Shown: positions 34,434 to 43,507 of the stretch, piece by piece
Layout: each line of letters starts with the position of its first letter
Numbering within the stretch: the first letter of the stretch is position 1
DNA from: Cohnella phaseoli
GTDB taxonomy: Bacteria; Bacillota; Bacilli; Paenibacillales; Paenibacillaceae
Length of the DNA: 64,000 nucleotides
Direction: 5' to 3'
Assembly: GCF_003386235.1 (NCBI RefSeq)
Contig: NZ_QRDZ01000006.1
Span: 113,047-177,046 of the forward strand
The notes under the pieces: model-generated
The model's database searches: none
The model's input: the letters and a program-made list of their open reading frames with translations, nothing else
What the model was told of the DNA's origin: nothing
Translations under genes and position numbers: made by a program

Positions 34434-35414
34434 TTATTCGACTGAGCGGAGGGAGTCTACGGATTCGCCCTGAATCAGGGAGACGTAGATTCTTTCGGCT
34501 TCGACGGGCTGTCCGGCAATCATTTTGAGCAGCTGCTCGGAGGCGATTGCCCCCCATTTGCGCATCGAATAATCGATAGTGGCCAGGCGAGGCCTGGCGA
34601 ACTGGGCCAATTCGATATTGTCGAACCCGATTAAATGAATGTGCTTCCCGATTTTCAGATCGGTGTGAGTCGTAAAATAGCGGTAAGCTCCGACAGCCAT
34701 TTCGTCGTTCAAGCAAAATACGGCCGCGGGCCGATCGTAGTCTTCCGAGATCGCGCGGGCCGCGGCTTCGCCGGACGCTCTGCTGAAATTGCCCGGCAGC
34801 TCAACGACTCTGGCGTGCGGGGCCCGTTCAGCGACTTGGCGGACAGCGCGCAGGCGTTGTTTGGCGTCGTAGGAGCCAACGGGACCGGTTACCGCATAAA
34901 TTTTGTCGTGTCCCTGCTCCAGCAAATATTCCATCGCCAGCGTCGCGCCGGCTTTATTGTCCAACAACACCTGGTTGACGTTCGGATGCGCCAGCTCGCG
35001 ATCAAGCACGACCGTTTTGTGACCCTTGCCGGCGTATTGTAGCAGCTCTTTGTCGGAGAAAGTGACGTCAAGCACGATTGCGCCATCGATCATCCGCTCG
35101 GGAATGAGCCGTCGCGATTTCTCTCCGCTGCAGACGAGCAGATCGTATCCTTTGCCGCTCAAATATTCCTTAACTCCTTGCAGCAAGTCGCCGTAAAAAT
35201 TGCCGCTGAAATCGGTCAGGAAGATACCGATTAAGTTGGACTGACGCTTTTTGAGCAGACGGGCGGCGGCGTGGGGAACGTAATGAAGCTCTTCGGCGAT
35301 TTGCAATATTTTGGCGGCAGTCTCCTTTGTGACCTTGTCGCTGCCATTGAGGGCGTACGAGACGGTCGAGATGGAGACGCCGGCTTGTTTCGCGATGTCC
35401 TTGATGCTGGCCAA
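34434..35414 (-). CDS. LacI-family transcriptional regulator
   Basis: A protein of 326 residues from the TTG at 35414, which has AAGGAGAG 7 bases upstream. A longer frame to 35486 lacks a ribosome site and would run through the promoter. The N-terminal LacI helix-turn-helix is SIKDIAKQAGVSISTVSYALNG, with hinge helix AARLLKKRQSNLIG, followed by a sugar-binding-type effector domain. It is divergent from the GH3 gene. A palindrome AATCGAAACGTTTCGATT and a near-copy flank the two promoters, so it probably represses both itself and the GH3 enzyme until a sugar effector binds. Confidence 0.92.
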   Translation of the reverse strand: MASIKDIAKQAGVSISTVSYALNGSDKVTKETAAKILQIAEELHYVPHAAARLLKKRQSNLIGIFLTDFSGNFYGDLLQGVKEYLSGKGYDLLVCSGEKSRRLIPERMIDGAIVLDVTFSDKELLQYAGKGHKTVVLDRELAHPNVNQVLLDNKAGATLAMEYLLEQGHDKIYAVTGPVGSYDAKQRLRAVRQVAERAPHARVVELPGNFSRASGEAAARAISEDYDRPAAVFCLNDEMAVGAYRYFTTHTDLKIGKHIHLIGFDNIELAQFARPRLATIDYSMRKWGAIASEQLLKMIAGQPVEAERIYVSLIQGESVDSLRSVE

Positions 35415-35439
35415 AAAGATTCTCTCCTTCGAATTCGGG

Positions 35440-35486
35440 TGAAACGTTTCGATTTTAACTATACCGGATATGGAAACCGTATTCAA
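35440..35486 (-). promoter_or_regulatory. LacI-gene promoter and autoregulatory operator
   Basis: On the minus strand TTGAAT (35481-35486) and TATAGT (35458-35463) are spaced by 17 bases. A near-copy of the LacI operator (GAAACGTTTC with flanking GATT, 35440-35454) lies between the -10 and the TTG start. Confidence 0.65.
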
Positions 35487-35503
35487 TAGTGTGATTTGAA
35501 CGT

Positions 35504-35564
35504 TTGACAGCAGTGAGGAGCGGTTTTATAATCGAATTGAAACTGAAATCGAAACGTTTCGATT
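35504..35564 (+). promoter_or_regulatory. GH3-gene promoter with LacI operator
   Basis: TTGACA (35504-35509) and TATAAT (35527-35532) are both perfect and spaced 17 bases apart. A perfect 18-bp palindrome AATCGAAACGTTTCGATT lies at 35547-35564, just downstream of the expected transcription start. This is a strong promoter under roadblock-type LacI-family repression. Confidence 0.85.
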
Positions 35565-35586
35565 ACATCTGAGAGGTTGCGAAAAC

Positions 35587-37770
35587 ATGGCGGATTGGAA
35601 CGATAAACAGCCCGATTTACAGCAAATTTTGCGGGAAATGACGTTGGACGAGAAAATCGCGCAGCTGATCCAGCTTGCGGTGCCTTTCTACGAAGGGGCA
35701 AAGGACGGTGGGTTGATTACGGGACCGATGGCGTCGCTCGGAATTGACGAGACGACTGTCCATAATTCCGGCTCGGTGCTCGGCATGGCCGGAGCGCAAG
35801 AGGTCATCAACGTGCAGCAAACGCATTTGGAGAAAAACCGCCACGGCATTCCGCTGCTGATGATGGCGGATATTGTCCATGGGTTTAAGACGATTTTTCC
35901 GGTTCCGTTGGCGATCGGATGTTCGTGGGATATGGAGCTGGCGGAGCGAAGCGCGGAGATCGCGGCGAAGGAGGCGTCCGTATCGGGCGTTCACGTTACC
36001 TATGCTCCGATGGTCGATCTCGTGCGGGATCCGAGATGGGGCCGGGTGATGGAGTCGATGGGCGAAGACCCTTATTTGAATTCGGAATTCGCTCGGGCGT
36101 TCGTGCGCGGCTTCCAGGGAGAAGATCTGTCCGCCGATACGGACAGGGTTGCGGCCTGCGTCAAGCATTTCGCGGCGTACGGAGCAGCCGAGGCCGGACG
36201 CGATTACAACACGGTCGATCTGTCGGACCGGCAGATGCGCGAGTTTTATTTGCCGGCGTATAAGGCTGCGCTGGACGAGGGCTGCGAGATGGTCATGACC
36301 TCGTTCAACACGGTCGACGGCGTTCCGGCAACGGGCAACGCGAAGCTGATGCGCAAGCTGCTGCGGGAAGAGTGGGGCTTCGACGGCATACTTATTTCGG
36401 ATTGGGGCGCGGTGAAGGAGCTGATTGCTCACGGAATCGCTGCGGACGAGCGGGAAGCGGCGTTGAAAGCGATGAAAGCGGGAGTGGACATCGAGATGAT
36501 GACCTCCTGCTACGTAAAGCATCTGTCCGAGCTCATTGAGAGCAAGGAGATCGACGAGGCGCTGATCGACGAAGCGGTGCTGCGGATTTTGACGCTGAAG
36601 AAAAAGCTGGGCTTGTTCGACAATCCGTACAGGGCGGCCGATCCGCAGCGAGAGAGCGAGATCGTGTTCTGCGACGAGCATCGTCGCGCTGCACGGGAGT
36701 TAGCGGTGAAATCGTGTGTGTTGTTGAAGAATGAGGGCGTGCTGCCGCTGGACAAAAAACAAAAGATCGCCCTGATCGGTCCATTCGCGACCAGCGAGGA
36801 CGTGCTCGGACCGTGGTCGTGGACGGGCTCGAAGGATGATGCGATCAAGCTTGCCGACGGCATGAGGAGCAAGCTGGCCGGCTCGGCTGAACTGCTGGTG
36901 GCGGAAGGCTGCGGCATCGAAACGGCCGAGGCGCAGCAGTGGCAGGCGGCTTTGGCTGCGGCTCAGGAAGCCGATATGGTCGTACTGGCGCTTGGCGAGC
37001 ATTCGGACATGAGCGGGGAAGCGGGCTGCCGGGCCGATATCCGCCTGCCGCAAGTACAGCTGGAGCTCGTTCGCAGCATCCGGTCGCTTGGCAAGCCGAC
37101 CGTCGTCGTGCTGTTCAATGGGCGTCCGCTGGATCTGCATGGCGTGTATGACGAGGCAGACGCGATTTTGGAGGCGTGGTTCCCGGGGTCTGAAGCGGGC
37201 GACGCAGTGGCGGACCTGCTGTTCGGGGATGCCAATCCGTCGGGGCGCCTGACGATGTCGTTCCCTTACAGCGTCGGCCAAGTGCCGGTGTATTACAACG
37301 CCTACAACACGGGCCGTCCGCAGGGCGCGCCGGACGCGCAGGTCCGGTACGTGTCGCAGTATTTGGATATTCCGAATGAGCCCCTGCTGCCTTTCGGCTT
37401 CGGGCTAAGCTATGCGGACTTCGAGTACAGCGACGCGCGGCTGTCGTCCGACGAGATGACTTCCAGCAGCACGTTAAGCGTCTCAGTCAAGGTGGCGAAC
37501 AAAGGCGCGGTAGCCGGGGTAGAAACGGTGCAGTTGTACGTTCGCGATTTATCCGGCGAGGTTGTTCGTCCGGTGAAGGAGCTAAAGGCGTTCCGCAAAG
37601 TCTCGCTTCAACCCGGAGAAAGTTGCGTAGTCGAGTTTACGCTGGAAGAGCCGCAGCTTCGCTACTACCATTCCGATCTTACGCACAGCAGCGACGCCGG
37701 CGCATTCATCGCCTACGTGGGACCGAACAGCCAAACAAACACCGCTCTACCTTTCCGGCTCATTAAGTAA
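35587..37770 (+). CDS. GH3-family beta-glycosidase
   Basis: A protein of 727 residues without signal peptide, so cytoplasmic. The N-terminal GH3 barrel has MADIVHGFKTIFPVPLAIG, KHFAAYGAAEAGRDYNTVDLS and the nucleophile segment GILISDWG (Asp272). The C-terminal GH3 domain has MSGEAGCRADIRLPQVQLELV, and a fibronectin type III-like domain lies at about 650-725. The layout matches BglX/XynB-type beta-glucosidases or beta-xylosidases, and the sugar cannot be fixed by eye. It is controlled by the divergent LacI regulator and ends at its own terminator. Confidence 0.92.
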   Translation: MADWNDKQPDLQQILREMTLDEKIAQLIQLAVPFYEGAKDGGLITGPMASLGIDETTVHNSGSVLGMAGAQEVINVQQTHLEKNRHGIPLLMMADIVHGFKTIFPVPLAIGCSWDMELAERSAEIAAKEASVSGVHVTYAPMVDLVRDPRWGRVMESMGEDPYLNSEFARAFVRGFQGEDLSADTDRVAACVKHFAAYGAAEAGRDYNTVDLSDRQMREFYLPAYKAALDEGCEMVMTSFNTVDGVPATGNAKLMRKLLREEWGFDGILISDWGAVKELIAHGIAADEREAALKAMKAGVDIEMMTSCYVKHLSELIESKEIDEALIDEAVLRILTLKKKLGLFDNPYRAADPQRESEIVFCDEHRRAARELAVKSCVLLKNEGVLPLDKKQKIALIGPFATSEDVLGPWSWTGSKDDAIKLADGMRSKLAGSAELLVAEGCGIETAEAQQWQAALAAAQEADMVVLALGEHSDMSGEAGCRADIRLPQVQLELVRSIRSLGKPTVVVLFNGRPLDLHGVYDEADAILEAWFPGSEAGDAVADLLFGDANPSGRLTMSFPYSVGQVPVYYNAYNTGRPQGAPDAQVRYVSQYLDIPNEPLLPFGFGLSYADFEYSDARLSSDEMTSSSTLSVSVKVANKGAVAGVETVQLYVRDLSGEVVRPVKELKAFRKVSLQPGESCVVEFTLEEPQLRYYHSDLTHSSDAGAFIAYVGPNSQTNTALPFRLIK

Positions 37771-37841
37771 TCTGACGAGAAGTCTGCGAGACCGTAAGAG
37801 CAAGTTGAGGATAAGGCCGATAATGGCAAACAGAGGAGATA

Positions 37842-37877
37842 GGGCTGTTCCATATGCAGTATGGGGCAGCCCCTCTT
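37842..37877 (+). terminator. Rho-independent terminator after the GH3 gene
   Basis: GGGCTGTTCCATA (37842-37854) pairs imperfectly with TATGGGGCAGCCC (37860-37872), then CTCTTT. It lies 71 bases after the GH3 stop. Confidence 0.7.
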
Positions 37878-37916
37878 TCGCGGCGATTTTGTGCATTCGT
37901 TGAAGGCAAAAGACGC

Positions 37917-37941
37917 AAAAAGCGCCCCCTAAGAGGCGCTT
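37917..37941 (-). terminator. Rho-independent terminator of the system 3 permease operon
   Basis: Read on the minus strand, AAGCGCC pairs with GGCGCTT around an 8-base loop and is followed by a T run. It lies about 43 bases after the stop of the LplC-type permease gene. Confidence 0.8.
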
Positions 37942-37983
37942 AACTTTGCAACGCAGATGCAGTCATCGGGTGTTTGCTTGCGA

Positions 37984-38856
37984 CTATTCCTTAACCGCGC
38001 CAATGACGACGCCCTTAACGAAGAAACGCTGCAGGAACGGGTAGACGAGCAGGATCGGGAGCGCGCCGATGAAGATTTGCGCCGCTTTGATCGTCCGCTG
38101 CGCTTTGTTGACGACGACCGAGACGTCGAAGCCGGTCATGTCCTCGGCGACGATAATGGTTTGCATGAAGCTGGCGAGCGGAAGCTTTTCGGCCGTTTTC
38201 ATGTAAATCAAGCCGTCGAAGTAGGCGTTCCAGTGGCCAACCATCGTGAACAGGGCGATCGTGGCGATGGAAGGCAGCGAGATCGGCAGGTATACGGAGA
38301 AAAATGTCCGCAGATGGCCCGCTCCGTCAATGAATGCCGCTTCCTCCAGCTCCTTAGGCACGTTGCGGAAGAAGTTCAGCATCAGAATAAGGTTGTAGAC
38401 CGCGACCAACCCTGGAAGAACGAGCGCCATCAGATTGTTCATCAGGCCGAGCTTCAGGATCAAGATGTAGCTTGGAATCAAGCCCCCGCTGAACAGCATC
38501 GTGACGACGAAGTACCACATGTAGATGGTGCGTCCTCGGAACATGCGGTTGTCCTTCGACAGCGCATAGGCGGCGGTGGCGTTGACGACTAACGCAAGCG
38601 CCGTTCCCAGCAGCGTTCTCTGTACCGAGACGTTGAGGGAGGTTAAGAAGTTTTTGTTCTCGAACGTCCTTGCGTAAGCATCAAACGAGAAGTCGACGGG
38701 CCAGAGCGAGACGAGACCGGCGTTGGCCGGGGCCGAGGAACTGAGCGACACCATCAGCAAATGATACATCGGAAGCAAGCAAAGAATAGAGATTACGCCG
38801 AGCAGCACGTAGTTGAAGACGCTGAATATGCGATAAGGTACTGTTTTATGGTACAT
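37984..38856 (-). CDS. LplC/YtcP-type carbohydrate ABC transporter permease (system 3)
   Basis: A protein of 290 residues with six predicted membrane segments. The EAA loop is NFFRNVPKELEEAAFIDGAGHLRTFFSVYLPIS and the C-terminus is the typical FLQRFFVKGVVIGAVKE. The N-terminal half (DRIFSVFNYVLLG-like) and the length fit the LplC/YtcP group, which works with large LplA-type binding proteins. It is second in a two-gene minus-strand operon with the LplB-type permease (18-base gap) and is divergent from the kinase, regulator and binding protein of the same system. Confidence 0.9.
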   Translation of the reverse strand: MYHKTVPYRIFSVFNYVLLGVISILCLLPMYHLLMVSLSSSAPANAGLVSLWPVDFSFDAYARTFENKNFLTSLNVSVQRTLLGTALALVVNATAAYALSKDNRMFRGRTIYMWYFVVTMLFSGGLIPSYILILKLGLMNNLMALVLPGLVAVYNLILMLNFFRNVPKELEEAAFIDGAGHLRTFFSVYLPISLPSIATIALFTMVGHWNAYFDGLIYMKTAEKLPLASFMQTIIVAEDMTGFDVSVVVNKAQRTIKAAQIFIGALPILLVYPFLQRFFVKGVVIGAVKE

Positions 38857-38874
38857 GCGATGTCATCATCCTTC

Positions 38875-39828
38875 CTAGAAAATTCGATATCCGGCAAGCT
38901 TGTAGGCCAATCGGTACGAGATCGCGATCAGGATCAGGCTGATCACCGATTTGAACAGGCTGACGGCCGTCGCGAAGCTGAATTGGCCGCTCAGCAAGCC
39001 TTCCCGATATACGAACGTGTCGATGATATCGCCTTGCTGGTAAATCATCGGGCTGTACAGGTTAAACACTTGGTCGAAGTTGGCGTTCAGCACGTTGCCC
39101 AGCGCCAGCGTCGCGACGACGATCAGGATCGGAATGAGCGACGGAATCGTTACATACATCGTTTGCTTAAAGCGACCTGCGCCGTCCACTTCGGCTGCCT
39201 CGTACAGAGAAGGATTGATGCCGGCAAGGGCGGCCAGGAAGATGATCGTGTTAAAGCCGAATTCCTTCCACACGTCGCTGACGACAATCGTTACCCGGAA
39301 CCACGTGCCGTCTCCGAGGAAGAAGATCGGTTTGTTCAGGCCGAATACGTTCATCAGAAACTGGTTGACGATCCCGGTCTGGGACAGCAGGTCGATCAGA
39401 ATTCCGGAGAGAATAACCCACGACAGAAAATGGGGCAAGTACACGAGCGTCTGGATCGCCCGCTTGTAGCCCATATTCCGCACCTCGTTGAGCAGCAGCG
39501 CGAAAGTAAACGGAATGATCAGATTCAGGATCACTTTGGAGCAGGCGAATAGGAGCGTGTTGCCGATAATTTTGACGAAATAATCGTTCTCGAACATGTA
39601 ATTGAAATGCTTCAGGCCGACCCACGGGGAGCCGGTAAAGCCGAGCGCCGCTTTATAGTCCTGAAAGGCGATAATAATACCGGACATCGGCAAGTAAGCA
39701 AATACGAATACGAGCACAACGGCCGGAAGCACCATCAGGTGCAGCGTCCACGGAATTCGATAGCCTTTTCTTTTCCGCGTTCCGGGGGCTTTAGTCAGTT
39801 TCGCATTCGGCAAAGTCGTATCGTTCAT
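38875..39828 (-). CDS. LplB/YteP-type carbohydrate ABC transporter permease (system 3)
   Basis: A protein of 317 residues from the ATG at 39828. GGGAGAGAG directly upstream favours this start over 39846. The family pattern is clear: WTLHLMVLPAVVLVFVFAYLPMSGIIIAFQDYK, then six helices and the EAA loop LAALAGINPSLYEAAEVDGAGRFKQTMYVTIPSL. It forms a heterodimeric channel with the LplC-type protein. A 28-base motif upstream (39913-39940) is shared with the binding-protein gene promoter region at 43412-43439, suggesting common control by the system 3 regulator. Confidence 0.9.
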   Translation of the reverse strand: MNDTTLPNAKLTKAPGTRKRKGYRIPWTLHLMVLPAVVLVFVFAYLPMSGIIIAFQDYKAALGFTGSPWVGLKHFNYMFENDYFVKIIGNTLLFACSKVILNLIIPFTFALLLNEVRNMGYKRAIQTLVYLPHFLSWVILSGILIDLLSQTGIVNQFLMNVFGLNKPIFFLGDGTWFRVTIVVSDVWKEFGFNTIIFLAALAGINPSLYEAAEVDGAGRFKQTMYVTIPSLIPILIVVATLALGNVLNANFDQVFNLYSPMIYQQGDIIDTFVYREGLLSGQFSFATAVSLFKSVISLILIAISYRLAYKLAGYRIF

Positions 39829-39912
39829 AGCTCTCTCCCGTTCCATGAAATTCCCATTATCGTTCAGGCCAAGGCCTGCTATATCATAGTAACAACGTGT
39901 GTGAGCATCGAA

Positions 39913-39953
39913 CTATAGGACATTGTTAGGATCGATAGGGTTTTGTTAGGGTC
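39913..39953 (-). promoter_or_regulatory. Direct-repeat site in the divergent system 3 control region
   Basis: On the plus strand two 20-base units (TATAGGACATTGTTAGGATC and GATAGGGTTTTGTTAGGGTC, 39914-39953) match at 15 of 20 positions. Direct repeats of this spacing are typical of AraC-type regulator sites. Read towards the permease genes, 28 bases of it (39913-39940) reappear before the binding-protein gene with 23 identities. Confidence 0.6.
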
Positions 39954-39973
39954 ATGAGCTGGGGGGACCGGAT

Positions 39974-41812
39974 ATGAAGCTAGGCAAGAGCATGAATTAC
40001 GTCACGAAAAAATCAAGCCTGTTTGCGAAAATGAACGGACTGATCGCGCTGCTGTTCATCCCGATCTTGGCGCTGTACACGTACTCGAACCAGGTGGCGA
40101 CCGATGTCGTCGACAAGGAGCTGAAGGCGTCTAATATTCGGCAGCTGTCCTTCCTGTCCGGCCAGATCGATTCTCGAATCAACCAGACGATGGACTTCGT
40201 CGTCACGTTCTCGCGCGACCCGAACGTGCGGAAGTTCAACGGCCTCAACATCTGGGACGATCGCTACGACAAGATGCAAACCCGCTACATCATCCAGGAG
40301 AAAATGGCGCTGCAATCCGGGATTATGAACATTTGGCCGGTGAGGTTTACCGTGTACTCGCAGTTAAACAAAGAAGCGATCTCCAACGCGACCGAGGATC
40401 AGCAGCCGGCTTACGACGAGGAATACCTGAGGCGCAACGTTACCGGCAGATGGTCCTACGGAGACGGAACCGAGCCCGCTCCCGGCCAGCAGCCGGCCTT
40501 TCATTGGTTTTTCACCGATTCGTTCGGCCAGCAGAACGTGCTGAGAGGAAGCAACCTGGTTGTGGAAGCCAGATTCAAGCACGACAACATTCAGAACATG
40601 CTCGATTCGTACAAGGAAGGCGGCCGCGGCGATCCGATTTTCTACCATCGCGGCGACCGGCCGATTACGAATCGGACGGCGTCCGCGCAGCTTACGGACG
40701 AACTGGTCCGATATCTCGACGGTACGGAACTTAAGGAGACGATGCAGGAGGTCGTCAAGCTGCAAGGCAAGAGCTATCTGATCAGCGCCGTACTGTCGCC
40801 GCAGTTGGGCTGGCATCTGGTGGACGTCGTGCCGGTCGATCAGATTCTCGGCCCGATTTCGTACAGCCGCAATATGTTCTATCTGACGATGGTGCTGCTG
40901 TCCGTCGTCGGCATCTCGGCTTCCGTGTTGATCTATCGCAACGTACAGCGCCCGATCCGCAAGCTGATCCGCGGTCTTCAGAGCGTGCAGCGGGGAGACT
41001 TCTCGGTGCGCATCGACGCGAATGCGAACAACGAGTTTGCGTTTCTGTTCTACCGGTTCAACGATATGTCGCGGCAAATTCAAAGTCTGATCGAGAACGT
41101 GCTAAACGAGAAGCTGCGGGCGCGAGAGGCGACTTTAAAGCAACTGCAAGCGCAGATCAACCCGCATTTTCTGTACAACTGCATCGGCTACATGATTAAT
41201 ATGGCCCAAATGAAAGACGAGGAAGCGGTCGTCTCCATGGGGCACAATCTGAGCGCTTATTACCGCTACATTACGCGTATGGAACGGCCGACGGCGTCTC
41301 TGGCCGACGAAATGCGGCTGATCGTCAACTATTTGGACATCCAGAAGCTGCGCAACGGCCGAATTCACTATGCGATCGACATTCCCGAGGAGATGCAGAG
41401 GCAGCAAGTTCCGCGCCTGCTGCTTCAGCCGATCGTTGAGAACGCCGTTATCCACGGCGTCGGCAAATCCTATTCTTCGGGAGAAATCCGCATTGCCGGA
41501 GAAATGCACGACAGCTTCTGCCGGATCTACGTGGATGACGATGGACCGGGCTTAAACGAGGAACAGCTCGAGGCGCTGAACCGCAAAATGAAGGAGCCGC
41601 TTCAGGACGACATGGGCTACGGCTTCTGGAATACGAGCCAGAGACTTGTGACGCAGTTCGGGGAGAAATCGGGACTCCGTTTCTCCGCCTCCGAGCTGGG
41701 CGGACTGCGGACGGAGATCGTCTGGGAAACGGCGGCGCCCGTCCAGGCGACAGAACAGAGAGCGACATCTAAACAAGAGGGAGACCGTACAGATGCAGAT
41801 GATTATCGTTGA
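39974..41812 (+). CDS. YesM-type sensor histidine kinase (system 3)
   Basis: A protein of 612 residues. Membrane helices lie at about 22-38 and 291-311, flanking an extracellular Cache-like sensor. HAMP follows at about 313-370, then QAQINPHFLYNCIGYMINMAQ (His398) and a HATPase domain with LQPIVENAVIHGV, DDDGPGL and GYGFWNTSQRL. The last 20 bases overlap the regulator gene, so translation is coupled. It is divergent from the LplB/LplC permeases and should sense their substrate outside the cell. Confidence 0.92.
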   Translation: MKLGKSMNYVTKKSSLFAKMNGLIALLFIPILALYTYSNQVATDVVDKELKASNIRQLSFLSGQIDSRINQTMDFVVTFSRDPNVRKFNGLNIWDDRYDKMQTRYIIQEKMALQSGIMNIWPVRFTVYSQLNKEAISNATEDQQPAYDEEYLRRNVTGRWSYGDGTEPAPGQQPAFHWFFTDSFGQQNVLRGSNLVVEARFKHDNIQNMLDSYKEGGRGDPIFYHRGDRPITNRTASAQLTDELVRYLDGTELKETMQEVVKLQGKSYLISAVLSPQLGWHLVDVVPVDQILGPISYSRNMFYLTMVLLSVVGISASVLIYRNVQRPIRKLIRGLQSVQRGDFSVRIDANANNEFAFLFYRFNDMSRQIQSLIENVLNEKLRAREATLKQLQAQINPHFLYNCIGYMINMAQMKDEEAVVSMGHNLSAYYRYITRMERPTASLADEMRLIVNYLDIQKLRNGRIHYAIDIPEEMQRQQVPRLLLQPIVENAVIHGVGKSYSSGEIRIAGEMHDSFCRIYVDDDGPGLNEEQLEALNRKMKEPLQDDMGYGFWNTSQRLVTQFGEKSGLRFSASELGGLRTEIVWETAAPVQATEQRATSKQEGDRTDADDYR

Positions 41813-43406
41813 CGACGAAGCCCATTGGGTGGACAACTTATCGACGACCAAGCCGTGGCACGAGCTCGGCATTGAACAGGTTCATAGGGCGTATTCCGCG
41901 CAGGAGGCGCTGCGCATTATCGAGACGTATCCGATCGATCTCGTCATTTCCGACATTCTGATGCCCGAGATGACGGGGATTGAGCTGATCGAGAAAATTC
42001 GCGAGCGCGACAAGCGGATCAAGTGCATCATCCTGTCGGGCCACTCCGACTTCGAATACGCGCAGGAGGCGCTGCGCAACCAGGCGGTGGATTATCTGCT
42101 GAAGCCGCCGACCGACGCCGAGCTGATGGAGGCGGCGCGCTCCGCAATCGCTCAACTCAAGGCGGAATGGGAAAATGTCAGCTCCCGCGAACGAACCGAA
42201 AACACGCTTCGGGAAAATTTGCCGCTGCTGAGGGGACAACTGCTGCTGAACGCGCTTCACGGGGAGCGCTTGTCCGAGGAGGAATGGGCGCGCAAGCTGG
42301 AAAGCTACGGCTTGCCGTTCCGCCGCGGAGAGAGCGCACTGCTGCTCGTTCGTCTGGAGGACGAGTTCGGACAGCGGTGGAGCAACGGACAGCAGCTGTT
42401 GGAATATGCGATCCTGAACATCGCCGACGAAATATTCGGCGAATATGCGAACGTCTGGGGCGTTAAGGAAGAACACGGCTATCTTGCCTTTCTGCTGCAA
42501 TTCCGCGATACGGCCGAAGTCGGCGCGGATCTGCTGCTGGAGAAGCTGTCGATGCAGCTTCAGGCGAAAGTGAAGCAATTTCTGAAAGGCTCGCTCTCGA
42601 TCGTGACGACCGAGACGTTCGTGTTCCCCGACAAGGCGGCGGAACGTTACCGCCATGCGCTCGCTTATTTTCGGCAGATCGTCGGCGACGAGCGGGAATT
42701 CGTCATGCGGGCCGGCGATCTGGAGCGCAGCGTCTCGCAGGAATCGCTGGACGTGCTGCATGCGCCTCCGGGCCTCGGCAATCTGCTGGAGGCCGGTCGC
42801 TGGGACGCGGCCGAGCGGAAGCTGCTCGACATCTGTGCGGAGCTGGACGAGAAGGGCTCCGAATCGTGGGAGCATTGCCTTGAAGCAGGCTATGTCGTCG
42901 CCTCCTCGTTCGCGCATTACGCTCATCGCAACGGCCAATCGCTGGCGTCGCTGATCGGGGAAGACATAGAGCCGCTGCAGAACGGAGAGGCCTTCGCCTC
43001 GATCGGCAAGCTGCGCAATTGGTCGCTTGGCGCATTGGGCAAGCTGAAGGAAAGCGTGTCGAGCGAAGTGAAGGACATTCGCTCCGTATACGTGAAGAAA
43101 ATCCAGGAGTTCGTCGAGAGGAATTTGCATCTGGACGTCTCTCTGCGGGCGCTGGCGGACCACGTCAACCTGCATCCGACGCATCTGTCGAAGCTCTATA
43201 AAATCGAGACAGGGGAAGGCGTCAGCGATTATGTATTCCGCCTAAGGATGGAGACGGCCTGCCATATGCTGAAGACGACCGAGAAGAAGATTTACGAGAT
43301 CAGCTCGGAGATCGGCTATCTCGATCCGGCTTATTTTATCAAGGTGTTCAAGCGCCAGTACGGGGTCACGCCGCAGGATTACCGGGACGGCAAAGCAACA
43401 ACATGA
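41793..43406 (+). CDS. YesN-type response regulator with AraC DNA-binding domain (system 3)
   Basis: A protein of 537 residues. The ATG at 41793 is preceded by AAGAGGGAGA and overlaps the kinase gene by 20 bases. The receiver domain has DDE at 7-9, phospho-acceptor Asp54 in VISDILMPEMTG and Lys in DYLLKPPTD. After a long middle region comes an AraC double helix-turn-helix (about 435-532: LRALADHVNLHPTHLSKLYKIETG, IYEISSEIGYLDPAYFIKVFKRQYG). The direct-repeat motifs at 39913-39953 and 43412-43439 are the best candidate targets. Confidence 0.92.
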   Translation: MQMIIVDDEAHWVDNLSTTKPWHELGIEQVHRAYSAQEALRIIETYPIDLVISDILMPEMTGIELIEKIRERDKRIKCIILSGHSDFEYAQEALRNQAVDYLLKPPTDAELMEAARSAIAQLKAEWENVSSRERTENTLRENLPLLRGQLLLNALHGERLSEEEWARKLESYGLPFRRGESALLLVRLEDEFGQRWSNGQQLLEYAILNIADEIFGEYANVWGVKEEHGYLAFLLQFRDTAEVGADLLLEKLSMQLQAKVKQFLKGSLSIVTTETFVFPDKAAERYRHALAYFRQIVGDEREFVMRAGDLERSVSQESLDVLHAPPGLGNLLEAGRWDAAERKLLDICAELDEKGSESWEHCLEAGYVVASSFAHYAHRNGQSLASLIGEDIEPLQNGEAFASIGKLRNWSLGALGKLKESVSSEVKDIRSVYVKKIQEFVERNLHLDVSLRALADHVNLHPTHLSKLYKIETGEGVSDYVFRLRMETACHMLKTTEKKIYEISSEIGYLDPAYFIKVFKRQYGVTPQDYRDGKATT

Positions 43407-43411
43407 CAGAG

Positions 43412-43439
43412 TCCTATCGAAACTAACAAAATCCTATAG
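43412..43439 (+). promoter_or_regulatory. Candidate regulator site before the system 3 binding-protein gene
   Basis: This 28-base segment, containing CTAACAAAATCCTATAG, is 23/28 identical to the segment before the permease genes (39913-39940, opposite strand) and has the same orientation relative to the gene it precedes. A TACAAT -10 lies 44 bases downstream (43484-43489). It begins 5 bases after the regulator stop. Confidence 0.55.
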
Positions 43440-43507
43440 ATGACCTTCATGCCCCGTTGGTAAAGTTACTCATGTGATCATCTTACAATGCAGGGGGATA
43501 AGCAAAC

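Noticed and set aside
41838..43184. Minus-strand open frame of 448 codons opposite the system 3 regulator
   Set aside because: Antisense shadow of a clear receiver/AraC protein. It has no ribosome site or family match.
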